Part shown: positions 5,611 to 5,716 of the stretch, one piece after another | Position numbering within the stretch: the stretch's first letter is position 1 | Layout: each line of letters begins with the position of its first letter | From: Ruminococcus sp. CAG:254 | GTDB lineage: Bacteria; Bacillota; Clostridia; Oscillospirales; Ruminococcaceae | DNA length: 5,716 bases | Direction of reading: 5' to 3' | NCBI GenBank assembly: GCA_000433635.1 | Contig: HF997857.1 | Coordinates: forward strand, 1 to 5,716 | The notes under the pieces: model-generated | What the model was told of the DNA's origin: nothing | The model's database searches: none | What the model saw: only the letters and a program-made list of their open reading frames with translations | Position numbers and translations under genes: made by a program

Positions 5611-5716
5611 GATAAAATATTTTTCTCGCCGTAGGCGAATTGCGGTCGAGCTGGCTCAGCTCGGCGGTGGGGAATTGTTAAGGGGGACAAGCTGCAATGT
5701 CATTAACTTAACATCT
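5611..5716. repeat. Palindrome-rich intergenic block upstream of deoD, continuing past the window
   Basis: Three nested or adjacent inverted repeats lie close together: TCGCC/GGCGA (5626-5638, loop GTA); GTCGAGCTG/CAGCTCGGC (5645-5665, loop GCT, one T.G pair); and TGTTAAG/CTTAACA (5676-5682 and 5707-5713) enclosing GACA/TGTC (5686-5689 and 5698-5701). No ORF of note, no U tract after the stems, and a GC-rich core between AT-rich flanks. This has the look of a short dispersed palindromic element or an insertion sequence end, but a single copy cannot show that. It is cut by the window edge. Confidence 0.45.

Noticed and set aside
1..5716. CRISPR array, tRNA, rRNA or defence gene cluster
   Set aside because: No regularly spaced direct repeats, cloverleaf, rRNA stretch or defence protein motifs were seen; the intact genes of known family are housekeeping or of unknown cellular role.

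Overview
The window looks like a piece of chromosome from a low-to-moderate GC Gram-positive bacterium, most likely a gut-type Clostridia (Oscillospiraceae/Ruminococcaceae-like). The grounds are consensus sigma-A promoters (several with extended -10), strong AGGAGG-type ribosome binding sites, compact U-tailed intrinsic terminators, the type of branched-chain aminotransferase and MetRS, and an IS200-type transposase fragment. The family-level placement is inference. Every intact gene ends in TAA.

Layout. (1) 1-407: an accessory-looking scar. It begins with a ribosome binding site and the first ~40 codons of an IS200/IS605 TnpA transposase, broken by an in-frame TGA exactly where the family has a conserved Trp and lost completely after ~145. 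About 250 bases without an assignable gene follow. (2) 408-708: an orphan terminator, then a small self-contained unit with an extended -10 promoter, RBS, a 31-codon very hydrophobic ORF and a strong terminator. (3) 711-1977: ilvE with its own promoter, leader and terminator. (4) 2045-2625: a YkgJ-type CxxCxxCC cysteine-cluster protein preceded by a perfect hairpin and followed by a terminator shared with the convergent metG. (5) 4688-2655 (minus): metG with a near-consensus promoter, a leader hairpin and a TTG start. (6) 5570-4731 (minus): deoD with its own terminator. (7) 5611-5716: a palindrome-rich block running off the right edge.

The intact genes are core metabolism: branched-chain amino-acid transamination, methionyl-tRNA charging and purine nucleoside salvage. 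They do not form one pathway; each seems to be its own transcription unit, divided by terminators. I found no convincing undescribed multi-gene system. The items most worth a second look are the 31-aa hydrophobic ORF with nearly half branched-chain residues between ilvE and the transposon scar, the decayed DNA at the left edge, and the palindromic block at the right edge.
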